Assembly: GCA_011316305.1 (NCBI GenBank)
Contig: SAUG01000025.1
Span: 1 to 64,000, forward strand
DNA: 64,000 nt
Origin: Rusavskia elegans
Taxonomy: Eukaryota > Ascomycota > Lecanoromycetes > Teloschistales > Teloschistaceae
Direction: 5' to 3'
Program-made: the position numbers and the translations under genes
Notes under the pieces: model-generated
Seen by the model: the letters and a program-made list of their open reading frames with translations, nothing else
Told to the model about the DNA's origin: nothing
The model's database searches: none
Shown here: positions 1 through 11,796 of the stretch, one piece after another
Layout: each line of letters begins with the position of its first letter
How positions within the stretch are numbered: the stretch's first letter is position 1

Positions 1-37
<37 letters not shown>
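1..37. repeat. Poly-C homopolymer tract
   Basis: After one T, 36 consecutive C bases open the window. It is not a CCCTAA telomere repeat. A tract this long at a sequence edge is often an assembly or tailing artefact, but a real homopolymer cannot be excluded. Confidence 0.9.
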
Positions 38-39
<2 letters not shown>

Positions 40-1397
40 TCTTCCCCTCCCTAATGAGTCTTCATGACCAACAGCCGCGTCGTACCATTCAACGTTCAGC
101 AGAAATTCCACGCTCGCTTGGTTGTGCTCCCTTTCTATGCAGTATAAAGATCGGCTATCCGCACCTTCGGCCGTCGCCCTCGGTTCACAAATGTACTTGA
201 CTGAAACCCCTAGCTCTGTGCCGGTTATGGGGTATCTTAGTTATGTATCCGTCTTTTCCCGTTCGAGCACTTGATACCTATATAGTACCGACTTAATCTA
301 TTTATACTTTGTTAGTCGCCTCCCTCTCCTTCGATAAACCCACAGCTACTATCTCCCGGGCATATTGATACTATACAAAACCCAAATGTATCCTCCGCCT
401 TCACCACTTTACTCGTGCTTTGGAGGAGGTGCCCGCGTCTATGAGCGAGGATATAGGGCTCTGTAGCGTTAAGATTGGAGACGGATTTAGTAAAAGATTT
501 TGTCGCCGGGGCAGGGCGATGGGAAGTTAGCCGGTGTCACTAAGGCATAGGCAAGTAAAATATTCATTCGTAGGATGAGTGAATGGTAGAGGTCCCAATC
601 ACTGCTCACGGGCGATCAAAGATGCATACTCCTTCTCGCAGGAATATAATTCGCTGAAAGATGTGTTTGTACTGAATATAGGCGTTACCTAACGCTTTGG
701 TGGGCAGAAGTACAGGTTCTCAATTTAATTTACGCGGGACAAACGGTGAAGTAAATACCAAGGAGATCCCGTTTTAATGTTGCATCAACCATTTATTTAA
801 TCAGGGATACGAGAGCTAGCAAACGGTAATCTTGCATGCATCCAAGGGGCAGCGGTACAGACTGAAATACAGAACACCTTTGCCTACAAACCCGTCTGCC
901 TGTCAAACTTTGTTGCAGAAAAGGTCCTCCTTCGGCCATGAAAAATTGTCTTTCCTTATGAGATGTTGAAGGCGGAGAACAAGGAGACGAAGCATGTAAG
1001 TATTATCGTAACAAAAGCTATAGTACTGCAAAGTATATATGTATGTGTGCAAGACTGGTTAATGTGAACCATATGTATGTAGTGTAGAGCTAAACAATAC
1101 GAGACGGCTTTTTGTCTCGAGAACAACGAAGGCCCTTTATAGAAAATAACCCCTTTCCCATTCCGACCCGGATCATGAATCATGACGGAGCATCGCTGTA
1201 CAATCAGTAATACAAATGGGGGAAATAGCGACAATGTCCAACGGTTGTAGCAACACCAATCCATTACCGAACAAAGGACAGGAATCGGGATACATACATA
1301 TTTCCCAAAGATGGAATGGAAATGCACGACTGAATAGCAGGTTCAAGGCAAAGGGATGGCTCGCAACAACGGCGCTCCAAACGAGCATCCTGACGTA
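38..1397. other. Non-coding flank, no gene recognised
   Basis: Base composition is normal, with CA and TG present, so this stretch is not RIP-mutated. Open frames are short, overlap on both strands and show no recognisable protein. It may include the 3' untranslated region of the membrane protein gene that ends at 1398. I see no RNA gene and no transposon end. Confidence 0.6.
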
Positions 1398-3005
1398 TCA
1401 TCCAAGATGAGGCCAGAATTTTTCCCATTTAACCGTCGCATATGCACTTGGTGGTAAAGACCTTAACTCAAGGATATCTGCGATCATGATATATGCTCTG
1501 GAAGCGCAGTAGAAGAATCCCATGACATACACAGGAGCGAGCACCCTCAACGGGACGGACAAATCTTTATCGCCGTCCGGCGAATTATTCCTGACGCAAT
1601 TCAGGGCTTTATCGATTCTGGTGAATGTTTCAGCAATCCGGCGATAGTACTTGGTATTACGCAGACGGGAATGCTGAGTGTCTGATCTGGGGCTCTGGTG
1701 CGTTGAGAAGTGCCGCTGTCTCCATTGTTCAGTTCGCTGTTGTACCCTGTCCACGGCCCGTAAGACTTCATAAATCACTATAAGCATATACAACATGACC
1801 ATCAGCGCGATGGATGCAGCTCGCCACAACATCAATTCATACCAGGTGGGAAAGTCGTGCTTCCAAGCCGCAAAGAAGACGGAGAAACAAACGGTACTCA
1901 TCAAGATCACCATGTAGAGTTCTCTCCGGCCCAGCGGATGTTGGCATGAGTCGGCGAGGCGATCGGTGGGCCTACCTCCGGATCCGAATTTGAAGTGCAT
2001 CTTGCGAAGAATGTTCAAGAAGTTCCACCAGACCCTTGACCACCACCATTCTTTCCGACTGACGAAATCAAGCGGTGTCATTCTCCACTCGTCGCGTTCT
2101 TCGGGGCCTATGCCTGCCTTGTTTAGAATTGTATCCGTGTCCACGTCAATCTTGATGATTTCAGCCATGACAACGTCAGCAGGCTTGTGCCACCAAAAGC
2201 CGGCCGTTACGGTGCTGTGTTGTAGAAAGTCAGCTTTGCAAATGAAAGCCTTCGTGATTTCAGATGTGACGAACCTGCAGAGGATGAAGGATACGGTCGT
2301 CAATTCCGCCGTCGTCACGAAGAGGCGTTGGACCCATCTCCCAATCACACTGATCAAAAACCAGGAGATCTGGCACAGAATGATGGTACGAAGCAAAACA
2401 TCAACTTTGTTCTTGTCGTCGATCAGTCGAGGTCTATAGATGGGTTGCTTGATGTAGCCCTTTGTGGTCAGGTAGTATATCTGTTTAGCGTCAAGTGGGA
2501 ATTCGTCTCCATTTTTTGTACGGAGCCGAAAGCCACCCATGTCAGCGAAATATGCCATCTGCATTGTCCATATCTCTTTCTCGCCAATTGACGACTTCTC
2601 GGCACCGGCTGGTTGCTGGGACTCCTGTAGCTTGGCAAGCTCCTCCTCGAGATTCTCGTTGAAGTCCTGGACGCACTGGCGTGCACGTACCCATTGGCCC
2701 ACCGCCGTCGTCGTCATGATCTCAGGGCAAAGGACGCCAAGACCAGTCATGGCGAATTTTCGCCAGAGTACCACCCACTTGGACTCTTTCGTACCAGGCA
2801 TGTTGAGACAGAGTATCGACCAGGAGCATAACGACATAGTGACAACACAGGTCCATAAGATATCCAGAGTCCCCCTTCCATCTGGCTGAGGTGTCCATCC
2901 CTGTTTGTGTATAGTTTTTTGGCCTTCTCCTGGCGTGGTATCATTATCGAGAGCATCCACGGTAATGACAAGGATTAGGAAGCACACATAGATGATCATT
3001 GTCAT
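1398..3005 (-). CDS. Uncharacterised fungal multi-pass membrane protein
   Basis: The frame stays open upstream to 3377, but I place the start at 3005 (Met codon with A at -3). From there the 535-aa product opens with a typical signal peptide (about residues 1-18, MTMIIYVCFLILVITVDA). Next come a WTPQPDGRGTLDILWTC block (about 37-53), which I associate with a widespread unnamed family of ascomycete membrane proteins, and a first membrane span at about 47-67. A charged region containing YRPRLIDDKNKVDVLLR follows, then about five more hydrophobic spans. The C-terminus, LRSLPPSAYATVKWEKFWPH, also matches how such proteins end, so the gene appears complete without introns. The function of the family is unknown to me; the location is presumably a secretory-pathway or plasma membrane. 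It is divergent from the methyltransferase gene, with 1.3 kb between them. Confidence 0.8.
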   Translation of the reverse strand: MTMIIYVCFLILVITVDALDNDTTPGEGQKTIHKQGWTPQPDGRGTLDILWTCVVTMSLCSWSILCLNMPGTKESKWVVLWRKFAMTGLGVLCPEIMTTTAVGQWVRARQCVQDFNENLEEELAKLQESQQPAGAEKSSIGEKEIWTMQMAYFADMGGFRLRTKNGDEFPLDAKQIYYLTTKGYIKQPIYRPRLIDDKNKVDVLLRTIILCQISWFLISVIGRWVQRLFVTTAELTTVSFILCRFVTSEITKAFICKADFLQHSTVTAGFWWHKPADVVMAEIIKIDVDTDTILNKAGIGPEERDEWRMTPLDFVSRKEWWWSRVWWNFLNILRKMHFKFGSGGRPTDRLADSCQHPLGRRELYMVILMSTVCFSVFFAAWKHDFPTWYELMLWRAASIALMVMLYMLIVIYEVLRAVDRVQQRTEQWRQRHFSTHQSPRSDTQHSRLRNTKYYRRIAETFTRIDKALNCVRNNSPDGDKDLSVPLRVLAPVYVMGFFYCASRAYIMIADILELRSLPPSAYATVKWEKFWPHLG

Positions 3006-4337
3006 GTTATTCTGCCTGACTTGGTGCCGAGTACGTCGCAATGACAGCAAAGGACAAATAAAGCCAGAGAACTCATCATCAGATCCAGTTGATGAGAAGA
3101 CAGTGTATGACGGCCGGCAAAGGCTGTGAAATGACATGGCAGAAGAAAACCGAACGAGGAGGTACATACAGGTGTGGTACAACGGAGCTACCAGAGCCAT
3201 TGTGAGGCTTTGAGACAACCCCCGCATGAGATGATCGACTTCATGGGATTGGTTAGGCGATCCCAACGCATGCCCGATGCACAATCCCAAGCCGCAATCA
3301 TGGGGGCCACCAGAGTTGCGAGGACTCGATAAGTGTTTGGGTGCCCTCCACTTCACTATGTGCAACCCGCTAAACATAGAATATGGCGGCTATGCCGAGA
3401 AAAACCGTGTTGTCGACATGAACATCGAGCACTTTTAGTCCAGTCATCTACACTCCGCATATTCGAAGAGGCTGGCTTGCGTGCCTGCATGAGGGTCACT
3501 CATGACAGTTGTTGCACCATCTAAGCGCTGACGGTTGGCTACCCAGAATCCTCGACCACAAGACTGCCGCCAGAAAGTCTTGCAATTTTTTAACCGAGAA
3601 CACTGTCCAGACACCTTGACACTGCGTGAAACAGGGAAAATTCTGGGTTTCTAGTCAGTGAGTATAACCGTGCGGTCTATTCTTTATGGATACCTTATAT
3701 AACGGTTGTTTTTCTTCCTATCTACCTTACTCACAGACTCCGACAGGGCGGCTGCTTGGAACGGGACAAGCTGCCTATTTTTAGCCCGCACCTACCCGCC
3801 TAACTTGGCGCTTTCTCATAACTTTGCAGGATTGTCAAAAATTTGTAATACTTGCGATAATCTAGATGTTCAAGCATTTGGATAGGGTCTATAACGTTGT
3901 CTCATCAGCTTACAGACCACTCGTACGTTGTATAGCAAACGTGCCAATCAATCTACTACCATCTTTTCGGCGCAGAAAGTCTGGCTCGTCTCGGGTATAG
4001 CTACCAATCAGATACCTGGAAAAAAGCCACCATAGTAACCTGGAAAGGAATTGGATCCGCCAGCACCTAATTCGGGTTAGCAGAGTTTGCTGTCAAATTT
4101 AGTCAACTCTTAGGGTCTGGCACAGCCCAGGCTTCGGATGGAAACTGTGCTTTTTCCCAGCTCAGCTGTAAATTGCACGGTCCGGCAAACGAACATCGAC
4201 GGTCTCTGGCACGAGTATCAGATCTTTTATCCGACACGGTGCTTTCACCTCACTGACAGACGAACGTGGACAGTCACTACGAGTGTCAGCTCACGTGTCC
4301 TGTACAAACGGATACATCGTCGAGGAAGTCAGAGAAT
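3006..4337. promoter_or_regulatory. Shared intergenic region between divergent genes
   Basis: 1.3 kb of normal-composition DNA separates the membrane protein gene (minus) from the methyltransferase gene (plus), so it must hold both promoters. A TATA-like ttatataa lies at 3695-3702, about 640 bp before the methyltransferase ATG, which is far for a core promoter unless the 5' leader is long. No other regulatory element can be defended. The open frame continuing at 3006-3377 is probably leader sequence. Confidence 0.45.
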
Positions 4338-5261
4338 ATGACGACTACCCAAGAGGAACAGCCATTGATACCATATCGGAGCGTCCAGAATTACTTTGCC
4401 ACATGGGAGTCAAGAGCTGGATACAAACTGGTCCTGGGCGGGACCCGCCATCATGGGTATTACAAGGCAGGCACCAGAATGCCTTTTCCGATCAACCCTG
4501 CCCTAAGGCGAATGGAAGACCACCTTTATAACACCCTGGATCTTCCGAAAGGCTCAGAGGTGCTGGACGCGGGTTGCGGCGTGGGACATGTTGCCATGTA
4601 TTTTGCCCGCAAAGGTCTGCGTGTTCGAGGTATCGACTTGGTGGAAAACCATATACTCTGGGCCGAGAGGGACATCAAAGCTCAAGGGTTAGACAGTCAG
4701 GTCTCTGTTCGGGTCGGGGACTACCACCATCTCGATCACATTTCCGACACTTCTCTAGACGGAGTCTTCACCATGGAAACATTCGTGCATGCGAACGACG
4801 GCAGAAAAGTTTTGAATGAGTTCTTCCGCGTTTTGAAACCAGGAGGCACACTCGCACTGTATGAGTACTGGCACGTCAGCGACCAAGAAATACCAAGTGA
4901 CGTACCGAAACACATTCTCGAGTCCGCCAAACGGGTCAACAAATACGGAGCCATGCCCACCGGAGAGCTTTTGACCAAGGGAGTTCTCCGAAATTGGTTG
5001 AAGGAGCAAGGCTTTGTCGATGTCGAGGAAACGGATCTGTCGGAAAATATTGCGCCCATGTCGTTCTTCTTCTATCTCCTTGGGTATATACCCTTCCTCA
5101 TCATCAGCTTCTTTGGGCTGCAGCAGTACTTTGTGAATACCGAGGCTGGGGTCCAAGGGTACCGAGGGTTGAAAAGGGGACTCTGGGGGTATGCCTCGTA
5201 CAAAGCAAAGAAGCCCCTTGGAGACACTAACACCAGTGACACTGGGCTAAGACGGAGGTGA
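4338..5261 (+). CDS. SAM-dependent methyltransferase, sterol-C24-methyltransferase-like
   Basis: 307 aa, single exon. The frame is open from 4266, but the first ATG is at 4338 with A at -3. The class I SAM-binding core is clear: motif I VLDAGCGVGHVA (75-86), acidic strand-2 end VRGIDLVENHI (96-106), FTMETFVHA (144-152) and post-motif RVLKPGGTLALYEY (164-177). The preceding block GYYKAGTRMPFPINPALRRM (40-59) and the hydrophobic tail (about 241-262) resemble fungal small-molecule methyltransferases related to Erg6/SMT and UbiE, often annotated in secondary metabolism. It lacks the YEYGWG substrate segment of true sterol 24-C-methyltransferases, so the substrate is unknown. The hydrophobic tail suggests a lipidic substrate or membrane contact (inference). 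No other biosynthetic gene is next to it. Confidence 0.85.
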   Translation: MTTTQEEQPLIPYRSVQNYFATWESRAGYKLVLGGTRHHGYYKAGTRMPFPINPALRRMEDHLYNTLDLPKGSEVLDAGCGVGHVAMYFARKGLRVRGIDLVENHILWAERDIKAQGLDSQVSVRVGDYHHLDHISDTSLDGVFTMETFVHANDGRKVLNEFFRVLKPGGTLALYEYWHVSDQEIPSDVPKHILESAKRVNKYGAMPTGELLTKGVLRNWLKEQGFVDVEETDLSENIAPMSFFFYLLGYIPFLIISFFGLQQYFVNTEAGVQGYRGLKRGLWGYASYKAKKPLGDTNTSDTGLRRR

Positions 5262-5663
5262 CGCTACCGTCGTCTTAAGTGGACATAGATGGAGCGGGTA
5301 CAGCGACTCCATTAGTTCCAATTCCGCTTGCCATATTTGGCGGCTATGGCGCGTCGATAGTGGTACGTATCACAATACGTAGACCTACTATCACCAGTGC
5401 ATAGTCATGACATGGAGCAATATATGACCACTCAATTGAAAAATGTAAGGAAAGTCTTTACGCATTCGATTTGATGAACTCGTTCCATTCCAACCCCAAG
5501 CTATGTAGTCTGCATCATTCGTATGATAGCAGCTGTTCCTATCATCAGAGAGGTAGGCATGCAGGACACCCAGGGGCCGTATTGGAACCTAAGCAGGAAA
5601 TGAAGTCTACCGATACCTCGGCCGTCATCCAACCGACCTCTCGATATCAATACTACTCATCCG
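5262..5663. other. Convergent intergenic spacer
   Basis: About 400 bp lie between the stop of the methyltransferase gene and the stop of the Gly-rich gene, which face each other. It should contain both 3' ends. I see no further gene or repeat. Confidence 0.6.
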
Positions 5664-6045
5664 TTAGTAGCGACCACCATAATCGTAACCGCCACCAGCA
5701 TATCCTCCACCTTCGTAGCCTTGATCTCCTCCATGGCGATGGCGCCCTCCACCTCCACCTCCACCTCCACCTCCACCTCCACCTCCACCTCCACCTCCAC
5801 CTCCACCTCCACCTCCACCTCCACCTACAGCACCCCCTCCTCTACCACCTCCACCTCCTCTGCCACCTCCACGGCGGTTCGCTCTCGCGCGCGCCGCTTC
5901 TTCCTCGCGCTGCTCCTGCCTTCTTGTTTCTTCCTCACAGCGAGCAGCTTCACGTCTCATTCTCTCCTCCCGCGCCCTCGCGTCAGCTTCTTGCTGACAC
6001 GAGTAACATGTCTGCCCAATAAGGGAAACAACCATAGGATGGATA
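5664..6045 (-). pseudogene. 3' part of small Cys/Gly-rich protein gene split by Mutator-like element
   Basis: On the minus strand this encodes the last roughly 125 residues of a small protein: a short segment with CYSC (CxxC), then a charged Arg/Glu-rich stretch with coiled-coil character, then a long poly-Gly tract and a tail rich in GGY, ending GGYDYGGRY at a stop. The charged stretch and the Tyr/Gly tail look genuinely coding on this strand; the opposite strand gives only low-complexity Thr-Ser, His-Leu or Pro repeats. The apparent upstream Met at 6068 lies inside the transposon terminal repeat and is not original. The 5' part of the gene is at 16353-16471, and removing the element plus one 8-bp duplication restores the frame. 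I do not recognise the family; the N-terminal cysteines suggest zinc binding (inference). Confidence 0.7.
5747..5826 (-). repeat. (CCACCT)n hexanucleotide microsatellite coding for poly-Gly
   Basis: About 13 near-perfect CCACCT units (AGGTGG on the coding minus strand) encode the poly-glycine tract of the split Gly-rich gene. Each unit adds two Gly codons, so length changes stay in frame. Confidence 0.95.
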
Positions 6046-6122
6046 GGGTCTTGATCCGTGCACTCCACAGTATCACTAAAGCACTCTATAGAGATTACTA
6101 AAATACTCTATAGTTAAACTTT
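6046..6122 (+). repeat. Left terminal inverted repeat of MULE
   Basis: It opens GGGTCTTGATCCGTGCACTC and contains two diverged copies of a 22-bp unit (AGTRTCACTAAA / CTCTATAGAGATTACTAAAA). It pairs in reverse orientation with 16268-16344. The duplicated target gatggata precedes it at 6038-6045. Confidence 0.9.
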
Positions 6123-6839
6123 ACTATATAAGGTATAGCGTACCCGAGCCGACTAATTAAACGATTAAAATTCAAAGGGTCTACCCTACTTTTTAAATAA
6201 CTTTATTAAAATCTCTTTTTTTTAACGACCTATTATAACCGTATACTATATACTAATAATATAAAGATTAAAGCCGAAATTTTTAGATCTTTTAGCTATA
6301 TATTTATACTGTTAAATATAAAAAAATCTAGTATACGCGCGTTAAATTAAGTAAATAGTATCTCTTCTATATCGTTTACTTCGATTATAGAAAATATCTT
6401 ATTACTAAAAATTATATAAAATATTTTAAAGTAAAACTAGTTCTATTTTTTTTTATATTTCTTTTATATTTTCTATCGGTTTAATTTCGGTAATTAAATT
6501 TAATAAAGTTAGATTATCTAATATAGCTAATAATAATTATAGATTATATATAAAATAGATTTTAATATTAATAATTTAAAAGTAATTACGTATATATTAC
6601 TATTATCTTTTTTTAATTTTATTATTTTCTTCGCTATTATAGCTTTTATAATATAGTTTCTACTTTTTTCTATTAATTAAACGTTCGATATAGTAAATAA
6701 ATTTATTAAATTCGTTAATATCTATATAAAATAATAAAGCTATACTATATAAAAAGAACGTATAAAATTTAATCCCGCGAAAAAATATAATATTATTAAA
6801 GCTATAATCGTATATTTAAAATCGAGCTATACTAAAAAG

Positions 6840-7659
6840 TTTGGTAAATATCGATAGATAACTATCTAGTATTATAATTATTCCTTCGAAATAAAAGCGA
6901 TTTATAAAAAGAAAATCGATATCTAAAAATTTTATATTATTAATTCTAATTATTCTAGATATAGACTTTCTAAAATTAAAGGTTTTATAATATACTATAA
7001 AACTTTAATAATCCCGGCGGTTAAAAAGAATATCCGTAATTATATTAGAGATTATATAATATTTAGGTAGATTATTAAAATTTTCCGCGACGCCGTAGAT
7101 ACTAAAAAACGAAAATACTTTATTAATAAACGCGATATCTATAATACTAAATAGATTATTAAATATAGAACTCTTTACGGCCTTATACCTATCTAAATAC
7201 TATTTAAAATACTAATAGAAAGTAAATTAAAAAACGCTGGAAAATAGATATTTTAAGTTTATAAAAATCAGAATAGTTAATTTATATATATTTTTTTTCG
7301 CGAACCGGAAAATATTTAAAATATTTAGAAAATATTACCATATTTTTATAATTAATTCTATATATAAAACGAGTAAATTTAGATTTTCTTTTTATATAAT
7401 TATCGGTTATACGTCTATAAAAACGATTTATATTATTATTTATATATTTATTTTTTAAAAAAAAAATTAGAACTATATCTAGATTTTTATATAAATTAAA
7501 TTTCTATATAATATTTTTTATATTTCGGATTTTAGTCTTTTTATTACCGACGCCGAATAAACTTTTATTAATAGAATTATTATTATTTTACCTAATTTTA
7601 ACTATATCCTATATATTTATTATATCGATAAAAATTTTAAAATTTAGGCGACGCGTTTC
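6840..7659 (+). pseudogene. MULE transposase remnant, N-terminal and DDE core
   Basis: Read on the plus strand with TAA/TAG stops taken as mutated Gln/Trp codons, this gives the Mutator transposase core. INSIYKTSKFRFSFYIIIGYTS at about 7351-7416 corresponds to the family pattern D-S-T-Y-K-T-N-x-F; the first catalytic Asp now reads Asn at 7354-7356. ITDAE at about 7543-7557 holds the second Asp (7549-7551). The frame is then cut by an LTR element at 7660 and resumes at 11001. Upstream (6840-7250) is a degraded region where FAR1-type DNA-binding sequence would be expected. Confidence 0.75.
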
Positions 7660-8069
7660 TATAACGTCTCTATATAATAGAGAATATTACGTTCGAGTCT
7701 AGCTACAGTCGTAGACGTAGTCCGAGCTACTAAATAGTAAAAAAGTTCTAGCGTAGATTATCGCGACTAATTCTATATAGCTATAAAAGTATAGTCGCGA
7801 TATTATAAAATATCTTTATTATTGAAGTAATTAAAAAGAGAATTACTAAAGATATTTAATAATTATATTAATAACTAATAAAAAAAGCTTTCTAATAGAA
7901 ATAATAAGCGATATATATAGTAAAAATAGCCGATAGTATCGATAGATAGCCGTCCGCTAAAAGCTCTATTATAAGAGTCGGCTATAGCGGCTATAGGCGG
8001 CTATAGATAATTAGTTTTATTTAACCGGCTAATTTTTTTATATATTTCTATAGAATCGTAGATATAATA
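7660..8069 (-). repeat. LTR of gag-only element, copy 1 (3' LTR)
   Basis: A 410-bp repeat matching 10591-11000 in direct orientation and 11797-12209 in inverted orientation. It contains the GGCTATAGGCGGCTATAG motif family seen in all copies. Confidence 0.85.
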
Positions 8070-10590
8070 TAGCCCCTTTTATAACGTTTTTTATCCAGCG
8101 TATTTTTTTTCTATAGAGTATAAAACTAGTTTTAGTTTTATCTTTTCTTTTTTTTTCCTTTTTAATCTTTATTATATATTCTCGAAGGAAAAATCGATTA
8201 AAATCCTTTTATTATATTTAATTAAAAGATATTATTTTATCTTTTCTTTATTTTTTATACTTTCGAGATTTTTTAAAAGAATATAAAGTCGAGGTCGGTA
8301 ATAATATCTATAGTAAATATACTCGGATTTAGAAATCTTATAATCTATTAATTTCTAATACTATTTATATATCTTCCTTCCAGTTTATATTCTTTATTAA
8401 TTTCTATAGAAAAACGTTTTAAAGATAAAAAAAAAATTAATTTCGGTCCGATATTTTTAATATTTTTAAAGAATATTTTATAGCCTACTATTACATTAAA
8501 TTCTTTCTAGATTCTAAAAAGGAAATTCGTAATTAATATTTTATTTTTAAATCGGATATCTATCGGCTTTTTAGAAAATAAAAGCGTTTTATTACTTATT
8601 ATCGCGTTTTAGATAAATGTAAAAGTAATTAATTCGTTTAGAAATAATATATCTTATTTTATTTTAACGAGTTTAATAGTCCGATAGTATTTTTTTCTTC
8701 CGTTAGTTTTATACTAGCCGTATAAAAGGCGTCTATTAAATCGATTTCTAGTTTTAATTCGGTTAATATTAATCGGTTTTTAAAAGAGTTTAATTTTTCT
8801 TAACTTTTAGAGGCGATAAATATATAAAAGAGTATCTAGTTAAAAATTTCTTTATTTTTTCGCTATATTCGTTCCGAATTAAATATTAATATTATAAATT
8901 ATATCTAGATCTTCTGGAATTTCTACTAATTTTTATTTTTTAGCTACTATTATATTCTATAATAATAAAAATAGAGACTACTGGTCTTTTAATTATATAC
9001 TAAATATAGAATCTAGTATTTCTTCGTCTAATATTTATATAGAGTTATATTCGATATTTTCAATACTTTTAATAATATTCCGATAGAGTTTTTTAATATT
9101 ATCTATCTATAGTCTATAGATTATTTCTTAATTTTTATTATATTTTAATACTAAATATACTAATTGATAGTAGTATTTTTTCTAGATCTTTATTTTCTAT
9201 AATTCGCCTTCTTTTTTAAAGAAAATATCGATTTCTCTAATTTACTCGAAGTTCGTATTTAATATAATATCTAGTTCTTTATATAAAAGGTTTTTATACG
9301 CAAAAAAGTATATTATTTATAGTTTTATCTTTCTTCCGACTATACTATCTTATACTAATATTTTAGAAATAAATTTTTTCTATTTATTTCTGAATATAAT
9401 ATATTATCTAGGGTTTTCGATTACTATAAAATTTAATATTCCGATAAATTTATTTTTTATTTCGATTTCGATTTTTATAATTCTATTATTTTACTAGAAT
9501 AATTTTTAAATATATCTTCTAATCTAATTATATAGTTTCTTTATAATTTTATTTTTCTTTTTTCTATTTATAAAAACTATCGTTTTATAATCTCTAATTT
9601 CGATTTTAAAAACTACTATTAGAGGTTTTTCTATTTTATATAGTTTAAATTCTAATATTAGTTTCTTTTTTACTTTCTTTAATTCTATAGAATATTATCT
9701 TAACTTCTCTTTACCCGATAGATAAATAAGGTAATTATTATTATAGCAGGCTATTTAACTTTTAGTTATATATTTTCTAACTTTTCTTTTAAATAATTTC
9801 TCTATTACCTCGAACTAGTATTTAGTTATCTCTATTATTTCTTTAGTTAGATAATTTCTTTTAAAATATTCTATCTTTTTTTATAAATAATAAACTTTAA
9901 TCCGCGATTTTTTATTTTCAGTAGTATCGAATTCTATTAGATTTCTTTTAAGCTATCTTTTAGCGGGTTCTATTTTACTAAGCGTCTATATATCTAAATA
10001 TATTTTATACTATCTAGTATTGATTCTAGTAATAAATTCGATTAGAAATATAAACGAATCTAGTTTTTTAATCGCTACTATAGCTTTTTTAACTTTTATA
10101 TAAATTCCTTTATAGAAATAGATTTTTAAAATTAAGTTTTTCTAGTCCGTTTTATAAACTAATATTCTAAATAAAATAGTATAGATAGCTATCGACTTCT
10201 ATTATCTTAGAACTATTAGTTTTCTTTTATTATTCTATTTTTATTATTATTTCTAAAGGCTTCTTTTATAGCTATAATTAGATTACTAAAGATATAGAAA
10301 ATTTACTCTATTTTATCTTTCTTTTAATTTTTCGGGTTATTAAAATAGTCTTCTATACGGGGCTATATTTAATTAAAGACTTCTTTTTCTAGATATAATA
10401 TTATAAATAGAACTTTAATTACTTTATTAGGAAACTGGTTTATATATAATATAAAATAGATATTTATCTAGATAAACTATAGCTTTAAAGGTCCTTTATT
10501 TACTTTATAGATATTAGACGTTGCCGCTTTAATAGTATTCCTTCGATTTATAGAACGAGATAACGAAACTAATCTAGTAAATTATTAAAA

Positions 10591-11000
10591 TATAATATTA
10601 CTATATATTAGAAGGCGTTATATTCGAATCTAGCTATAGTTTTAGATATAGTTCGAACTATTAAATAGTAAAGAAACCCTAGTATAGATAATCGCGACTA
10701 ATTCTATATAGCTATAAAAATACGATCGCGATATTATAAAATATCTTTATTATAGAAATAATTAAAAAAAAAATAACTAAAGATATTTAATAATTATATT
10801 AATAACTAACGAAAGAAATTATTTAATAGAAGTAATAAACGATATATATAGTAAGAGTAGCCGATAGTATCGATAGATAGCTGTCCGCTAAAAGCCCTAT
10901 TATAAAGGTCGGCTATAATAGCTATAGGCGGCTATAGATAATTAGTCTCGTTTAGCCGGCTAATCTTCCAGCGTACCTCTGTAGAATCGTGGACGTAATA
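10591..11000 (-). repeat. LTR of gag-only element, copy 1 (5' LTR)
   Basis: Direct repeat of 7660-8069. It ends at GTGGACGTAATA, less mutated than its partner, followed by the target duplication gttcc. Confidence 0.85.
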
Positions 11001-11796
11001 GTTCCTTTTATTTTAAAAAAGAGATTAGGGAGTTTATAACTATATAAAAGGCCGTCTAGTAGATAGATACTATAGAAAAAACCGATAAAAAGTGGATTAT
11101 ATTAGAAACTAAATAGAAGAGAATGGATTCTATATTGGTTTAATATTGCTAGACTATATAGATAGAAAAGAAAACGGAAAAATTCTATTACTACTATATT
11201 AATTAGATTTTAAACTTCGCGTATACTATTACTAGTAGCTATAAAGAAGTTTATATAGAATTAAAAGAAAGGCTCGAAGTTTCTATAAAAAATCTAGAAT
11301 ATATTATCGAATACTCTAATAATCTTATTAGAAATTAGATTAAAGAATTTAATTTTATTTTTACTAATTCCCGAGAATATATTCTATTTAACTACTAAAT
11401 CCGCCTATTTCGAAAGTTTAATTTTAAAGTTATATATATTACTCGCAATAAAATTTGTAAATGATATAAAATAGTAAAAGATATCTTTTTAGATTAGGAT
11501 TTAAAACTATATAAAAGTATTTTCTATCGATCGATAGATTTCCTATATAAATATAAAATCTAGAAACTTTTCCTATAAACTAATAGCGCCGGTATTTTCG
11601 AAGCGAGTAACTATTATTTCTACTAGTACTACTATCGTAATTTCTAGAATAGTTATTATCTGCGATTTTAAATATTTAATAGAGATTTATATAAATATTT
11701 AGATATCTCTAAAAGAAAAGCCGAGTTCGTATTAATAAAATTAATAGAAAAGAAAAGTACTTTCGAGGTTAATCCTACTATCTATAATATCCTTTT
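11001..11796 (+). pseudogene. MULE transposase remnant, C-terminal part
   Basis: This continues the transposase after the first nested insertion. The frame around 11130-11330 carries AYTITSSYKEVYIELKERLE followed by EYIIEYSNNLIRNQIKEF, matching the Mutator block that in intact proteins reads roughly H-F-G-x-T-T-T-S-R-x-E-G-A-H, followed by a helical region. It is interrupted again at 11797 by the second LTR element; sequence after 15157 has a Gln-rich, coiled-coil-like character. Confidence 0.65.

Larger units (their letters stand above)
7660..11000 (-). mobile_element. Non-autonomous LTR retrotransposon (gag-protease only), copy 1, nested in MULE
   Basis: Two direct repeats of about 410 bp, 7660-8069 and 10591-11000, bound a 2.5-kb interior. 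The element lies in reverse orientation. Flanks gtttc (7655-7659) and gttcc (11001-11005) are a 5-bp target duplication differing by one C-to-T change. The LTR belongs to the same family as 11797-12209, 14745-15156 and 60783-61191; there, better-preserved ends read TGTTACG at the start and GTTACA at the end. The interior is the same length as that of copy 2 and is likewise too short for reverse transcriptase and integrase. Confidence 0.85.

Noticed and set aside
956..1410. Overlapping short open frames on both strands
   Set aside because: They overlap one another, have no recognisable protein features and no consistent coding signal; probably chance frames beside the membrane protein gene.
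3006..3377. 124-residue N-terminal extension of the membrane protein
   Set aside because: It would bury a clear signal peptide inside the protein and has no family resemblance; the Met at 3005 is the better start.
4338..5261. True sterol 24-C-methyltransferase (ERG6)
   Set aside because: It lacks the YEYGWG region and is shorter than Erg6; only the general SMT/UbiE-like fold is supported.
5664..6101. Plus-strand Thr-Ser, His-Leu and Pro-rich frames over the CCACCT array
   Set aside because: These are translations of the microsatellite on the wrong strand; the minus strand gives a coherent charged and Gly/Tyr-rich protein end.
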